A stretch of 35,095 nt of DNA from Candidatus Saccharimonadota bacterium (GTDB taxonomy: Bacteria; Patescibacteriota; Saccharimonadia; Saccharimonadales; JAGQMS01): the NCBI GenBank assembly GCA_020428535.1, contig JAGQMS010000004.1, positions 1-35,095 on the forward strand, written 5' to 3'. The position numbers were made by a program, and so were the translations under genes. The notes below the pieces were generated by a model. It saw only the letters and a list, made by a program, of their open reading frames with translations, did not search any database and was not told the DNA's origin. Positions 31,449 to 35,095 of the stretch are shown here, in pieces (the first letter of the stretch is position 1; each line of letters opens with the position of its first letter).

Positions 31449-32255
31449 ATGACTGCTTTGGGCAAATGCCTACTAAAATATATTTACGATTACCAAATCC
31501 AATTAAATAACGGAACCTCAATTTGGGCACCGTACATCCGCAATGATATAAGAGTTGAGGCAGGAGATACAATCCCGCGTGGTCTTGGGAAATCTTCTCC
31601 CGAGCAAATAAAAATTGTAGCCGAGTACATAGCTTCCATAAATCCAAACTTTTCTGGGGATGAAATAAGAGCGGCTCTTATACGAGGCGACCTACCCGAT
31701 AAATCTATGAACTATAAGGGTGTTGATTGCTCAGGTTTTATGTATTACGTTCTGAAAAATACATTGTCAATGATGAATGGGATAGATATAAATAGTATTC
31801 TTTTCGTTTCCAAAAGTGAGGTTCTGAACGGCGCACTTAACTTCGAAGAATGGAAGGCGGCGCATTCATTATCGGACACCGAGATAAAAAACTTACCGGA
31901 AGATGTACCACTGGATTGGGTTGTGAAAACTTTCAAGCGAAAACCAGAAAATCTTTGTCGAGCCGCCAGCTTTATTAACCCACTAGTCTCGATAAAAATC
32001 GACTTTCAATCACTAAGAATTGGCGACTTAGTCTTCTTTAGATATGAAAATACAGATATTCCACATATCCTGATAATCACTGAATTAACTAAATCCAAGA
32101 TAGTAGTATTTCATTCAGGACGTAAAACAAGAAATCACATAGGAGGAGTAGAAAAAATAATAATCAATGTTGTCGATGACAGACTTGAGTTTGATAACGC
32201 AGAGATTAGTACTATTGATTACTATCGCCTAAAAGCATTTGATGCTTTGCATTAA
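31449..32255 (+). CDS. NlpC/P60-like cysteine hydrolase
   Basis: The 268-residue protein has the NlpC/P60 core: Cys94 in GVDCSGFMYYVL, then RIGDLVFFRYE, His206 in DIPHILIITEL and a third polar site near FHSGRKTRNH. These enzymes usually cut gamma-glutamyl-diaminopimelate bonds in peptidoglycan. No signal peptide or anchor is visible, so it either stays in the cytosol or leaves by another route. About 100 residues between the Cys and His are helical and unlike the compact family core. It lies 65 bases after the beta-lactamase-like gene on the same strand. Its TAA overlaps the convergent stop by four bases (TTAA). Confidence 0.7.
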   Translation: MTALGKCLLKYIYDYQIQLNNGTSIWAPYIRNDIRVEAGDTIPRGLGKSSPEQIKIVAEYIASINPNFSGDEIRAALIRGDLPDKSMNYKGVDCSGFMYYVLKNTLSMMNGIDINSILFVSKSEVLNGALNFEEWKAAHSLSDTEIKNLPEDVPLDWVVKTFKRKPENLCRAASFINPLVSIKIDFQSLRIGDLVFFRYENTDIPHILIITELTKSKIVVFHSGRKTRNHIGGVEKIIINVVDDRLEFDNAEISTIDYYRLKAFDALH

Positions 32256-32632
32256 GCAGCGCTTAGGTCCCTGCGCTCTAAAGCGCCTATTGCTCCCAGC
32301 AGTGCGCCAAGATCTTCCATAGTATATTCATATGGGCTAGTGCCTTCGCCATCAAAGTCTTCCGTAACTGCATCAATCTGTTCTGCACGGATGATTAAGT
32401 TCCCGTCGTATTTTGGATCGACGAAGACGTTGCCGACCACATTCATCATACTCTGACCTAGCCCACCTGGGTCTTTTGAAACTTCACCCCTTAAATAAAC
32501 CGTGAATGCCCTGTCTGATGCTCTAAACGACGCCTGGTTACCTACAAAACCACCATTTTCCCTAACCGCATCGAAAATACTTCTGAAGGTATCTTCACTA
32601 TTCAGTTCAATACTGTTTTTTAGTGCCTCCAT
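32252..32632 (-). CDS. Small soluble protein in the dnaG-rpoD operon, unknown
   Basis: The 126-residue acidic protein is predicted as alpha-beta-alpha: a helix (DTFRSIFDAVRENGG), strands (FRASDRAFTVYLRGE, NVFVDPKYDGNLIIRAEQID) and a C-terminal helix (MEDLGALLGAIGALERRD). No family is recognised. Its ATG lies 2 bases after the rpoD stop, with AGGT overlapping that stop, so it is co-translated with sigma-70. Its own stop shares TTAA with the convergent NlpC-like gene. A role linked to sigma factor is only an operon-based guess. Confidence 0.7.
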   Translation of the reverse strand: MEALKNSIELNSEDTFRSIFDAVRENGGFVGNQASFRASDRAFTVYLRGEVSKDPGGLGQSMMNVVGNVFVDPKYDGNLIIRAEQIDAVTEDFDGEGTSPYEYTMEDLGALLGAIGALERRDLSAA

Positions 32633-32634
32633 AT

Positions 32635-33744
32635 CTACCTAATGTAATCCAGAAGTTTTTTGGCGTCTTTGTGTTTTCGAAGTTTAGCAAGTGCTTTTGC
32701 CTCAATTTGCCTGATTCTTTCGCGGGTGACACTAAATTCGGCGCCAACTTCTTCAAGTGTATGGCTCTTGCCGTCTTCTAGCCCAAAACGCAGACGAATT
32801 ATTTTTTGTTCACGCTCGCTGAGAGCGCTTAGCATATCTTTTACTTGACTCTTTAGGAGCTGTTCAGACGCCGCTTCAAGAGGAGTTTTAGAATCTTCGT
32901 CTGGCAAAAAGTCACCAAGTGTCGAATCATCTTCATCGTCCCTAACTGTTTGATCAAGAGAATGAATATCTTGTTTGATCTTCATTATGTGTTCAACTTT
33001 TTCTACCTCAAGACCCATTTCTTTACCGATCTCTTCATTGGTCGGCTCACGGTTCAATTCTTGAGTCAATCTTCTCTGTGTGCGGAGAAGTTTGTTGATA
33101 GTCTCCACCATGTGTACTGGGATTCGAATAGTTCGCGCTTGGTCGGCGATAGCTCTGGTGATAGCTTGCCTGATCCACCAGGTAGCATAGGTTGAGAATT
33201 TGAACCCTTTGTCAGGGTCAAACTTTTCAACTGCCCTCAACAAACCGGTGTTACCCTCTTGAATCAGGTCGAGTAGATCGAGCCCTCTCCCTACATATCT
33301 CTTAGCTATTGAAACAACAAGACGCATATTGGCTTCAGCCATTTTATCTTTGGCACGCTTGTCACCTGCTACAACTTTTCTTGCGAGCTCAAGTTCTTCA
33401 TCACCAGTCAAGAGAGGAATTTTACCAATTTCTCGTAAATATAGTCTCACTGAGTCATCAGAAACGTCGTCGAGATATACCTTATCTTCAACGATAATTT
33501 CCTCATCGGCGTCAGCATCTTCAGCCCACACATCATCAAATTCGACTTCAGCTTCCGGTTCAACGTCATCAATTACTATTTCAATATTGTGCTCAGCTAG
33601 TTCTGTATAGAATTGATCAAGAGCAACGGCATTCTCTTTCTTATCTGGGATTAATTTAAAAATATCTTTTTGATCAATCTTACCTGTCTCTTTTGAAGAC
33701 TCAATTAACTGATCTTTAGCCTGCTGAAGTGCATCTTCCGCCAT
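32635..33744 (-). CDS. rpoD: RNA polymerase primary sigma factor (sigma-70)
   Basis: All sigma-70 regions are present in order. An acidic N-terminal region 1.1-like stretch leads to region 1.2 ([20 protein letters not shown]). Region 2 contains [20 protein letters not shown], then [20 protein letters not shown], which reads the -10. Region 3 is [20 protein letters not shown]. Region 4 is [20 protein letters not shown] for the -35. At 369 residues it is a typical short housekeeping sigma, consistent with the consensus-like TTGACA/TATAAT promoters in this window. AAGGAG lies 6 bases upstream, inside the 3' end of dnaG. The dnaG-rpoD order is classical. Confidence 0.97.
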   Translation of the reverse strand: MAEDALQQAKDQLIESSKETGKIDQKDIFKLIPDKKENAVALDQFYTELAEHNIEIVIDDVEPEAEVEFDDVWAEDADADEEIIVEDKVYLDDVSDDSVRLYLREIGKIPLLTGDEELELARKVVAGDKRAKDKMAEANMRLVVSIAKRYVGRGLDLLDLIQEGNTGLLRAVEKFDPDKGFKFSTYATWWIRQAITRAIADQARTIRIPVHMVETINKLLRTQRRLTQELNREPTNEEIGKEMGLEVEKVEHIMKIKQDIHSLDQTVRDDEDDSTLGDFLPDEDSKTPLEAASEQLLKSQVKDMLSALSEREQKIIRLRFGLEDGKSHTLEEVGAEFSVTRERIRQIEAKALAKLRKHKDAKKLLDYIR

Positions 33745-33747
33745 TCA

Positions 33748-35095
33748 TTACTCCTTTATTAGGACGTTGTATGAACTGAGTAGTTCTTCGACACGAGCAT
33801 AATCGCCCAAGTCTTCCGCCTCTTTAATTGCATCTGAGATTTCAATTTGTTTTTGCTTTTTATGATCTTTCTGTAATCTTCTTACCAAATCGTTCACCTC
33901 AATCAAACGTGCTGAGGCATCTAGATCTTGATATAGCTCTTCGGCTCTTAATGTAATAATATTTACATAATCTTTCACAGATTGCAACTCTTCAGGTATT
34001 TCGCCACCGACAGTAACGTGCGGGTTGTTGGCAACGAACTCAAAAACATACTGCCTCTCAGTAGTAGCAAATACCGGATCAAAGTCCAACGTTTCAAAAA
34101 TTCTTCGGGTTATCGGGTAGAGCAACAGCAAGCCGAGAAGTTGATCTTGGTACGCAAGTTGATCGCTTTTCGGGTCTTGGCTTTCACTCGCTTTAGATTT
34201 TCTAAGCGCCGGCGTCTTAAGCGCTTCGGTTTTTTGAGCATACTTGCTCTTGATTGCTTCGAGAGAAATGTCAGTTACTTCTGCTAGTTTAGCTAGATAG
34301 AATTCCACCTCAACGCTATCTTGCAGTCTTCGTATTGACCGCATCAAATGATCGGTGTAATTCTTCTTGCCACTCGCTGAAGTTGGATTATGAATATTCT
34401 TATACCGCTCAAACAACCAATCCATCGCATAAATTGGCTTAGTAACTGCCTCGAGCCAGGCATTAGTGTCCTTATTAATTAACTCATCCGGGTCTTTGGC
34501 GTCTTTGATGTCAATCACCGACAATCTAATCTCCAACCCCTGTGATAGTTCTATAGCCCGTTCGGTAGCATTCAGCCCAGCCTGATCTTTATCAAAGCAA
34601 AGCCTGATATCGGACGTGAATTTATTAATTGTCTTCAGATGTCCTTCTGTTATCGCCGTCCCTGCGGTCGCTACACACTGGCGAACCCCTGCCTGATGGC
34701 TACTGATCACATCAAGATTTCCCTCCACTACAACTGCATATTTAGATGTTCTGATAGCTTCTTTGGCCTGACTTAGGGCAAACACGTGACGACCTTTGTC
34801 GTAGAGAATCGTTTGCGGTGTATTGAAATATTTTGGCGCATTTGGGTCGTCAACCAACAATCTTGCCGTAAAACCTACAATTCCACCAAATTGGTCCATC
34901 AAAGGCACCATGATTCTCCCGCGGAACATGTCACCTAAACCTTGGCGACGCCGCACCGCAAGACCTGCTCTAATCAGCTCATCGTCAGAGAACCCTCGTT
35001 TGGTTAACAGCTTCACAAGCCCATCGTAAACAGCCGGAGAATACCCAAGGCGAAAATCAATGATGGTTTGTCTGGAGAAATTTCGTTTAGCGGTC
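33748..35095 (-). CDS. dnaG: DNA primase, 5' end outside window
   Basis: DnaG makes RNA primers for replication. The frame is open to the window edge (TAKRNFSRQTIIDFRLGYSP upstream of the GTG at 35016), so the zinc-binding domain and the start lie outside. Visible parts are the core RNA polymerase fold (GDMFRGRIMVPLMDQFGGIV), the TOPRIM domain (VVVEGNLDVISSHQAGV; then CFDKDQAGLNATERA with the acidic pair) and a helical C-terminal domain of about 180 residues for helicase contact. About 449 codons are present. It ends 3 bases before rpoD. The GTG at 35016 is not the real start. Confidence 0.95.
   Translation of the reverse strand, partial: TAKRNFSRQTIIDFRLGYSPAVYDGLVKLLTKRGFSDDELIRAGLAVRRRQGLGDMFRGRIMVPLMDQFGGIVGFTARLLVDDPNAPKYFNTPQTILYDKGRHVFALSQAKEAIRTSKYAVVVEGNLDVISSHQAGVRQCVATAGTAITEGHLKTINKFTSDIRLCFDKDQAGLNATERAIELSQGLEIRLSVIDIKDAKDPDELINKDTNAWLEAVTKPIYAMDWLFERYKNIHNPTSASGKKNYTDHLMRSIRRLQDSVEVEFYLAKLAEVTDISLEAIKSKYAQKTEALKTPALRKSKASESQDPKSDQLAYQDQLLGLLLLYPITRRIFETLDFDPVFATTERQYVFEFVANNPHVTVGGEIPEELQSVKDYVNIITLRAEELYQDLDASARLIEVNDLVRRLQKDHKKQKQIEISDAIKEAEDLGDYARVEELLSSYNVLIKE

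Overview
The window looks like a compact, moderately AT-rich chromosome segment from a Patescibacteria/CPR bacterium, most likely a Candidatus Saccharibacteria (TM7) relative. That assignment is an inference from gene resemblance, gene order and compactness, since no search could be run. Every recognised gene reads through in the standard code, so UGA is not a sense codon here, unlike in Gracilibacteria/SR1. Nearly everything is core housekeeping. There is no CRISPR array, transposase, prophage or tRNA that I could find. Both ends cut genes: ychF lacks its 5' end on the left and dnaG lacks its 5' end on the right.

Layout. (1) 1-1045: ychF. (2) 1149-4790: a group of small, unrecognised, mostly membrane-anchored proteins on both strands. 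(3) 4827-7059, minus strand: ssb, a four-helix-bundle (23S rRNA intervening-sequence type) gene, efp and tlyA. The four-helix gene is bracketed by 32-bp inverted repeats. (4) 7192-8379: an unrecognised plus-strand gene separating ssb from rpsF-rpsR (8376-8956). (5) 9059-9668: a non-coding region with a good promoter, a dozen stems enclosed by a long-range helix, and an intrinsic terminator. It reads as a ~575-nt ornate structured RNA that I cannot assign to a known class. (6) 9710-12628: ftsK plus a small downstream gene. (7) 12739-13000: a duplicated 60-bp unit and a second candidate structured RNA. (8) 13017-20796, minus strand: a DHH-like pseudoenzyme and truB, then rpsO-pnp with its own promoter and a leader hairpin, then a family-4-type uracil-DNA glycosylase without Fe-S cysteines, then RNase J. 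(9) 20967-24574: rpsT with a histone-H1-like tail, holA, mutM, a DciA-like protein, a HAD protein and a GreA-like protein. (10) 24763-26840: two membrane-linked unknowns. (11) 26933-29657: polA preceded by a small overlapping upstream ORF. (12) 29710-32255: a cell-wall pair (serine beta-lactamase/PBP-like and NlpC/P60-like). (13) 32252-35095: dnaG-rpoD and a small third gene.

How it fits together. Replication and repair (ssb, holA, polA, mutM, udg, dnaG, DciA-like, ftsK), translation (rpsF, rpsR, rpsO, rpsT, efp, truB, tlyA, ychF) and RNA turnover (rnj, pnp) dominate. Promoters are readable: several have near-consensus -35/-10 boxes with 17-bp spacing. In at least nine genes a -10-like hexamer ends exactly 6-7 nt before the start codon, which predicts leaderless mRNAs. 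Operon-internal and ribosomal genes more often keep a Shine-Dalgarno sequence.

The most novel items are the large RNA at 9094-9668, the inverted-repeat-bracketed four-helix cassette at 6178-6614, and the repeat/RNA element at 12739-13000.
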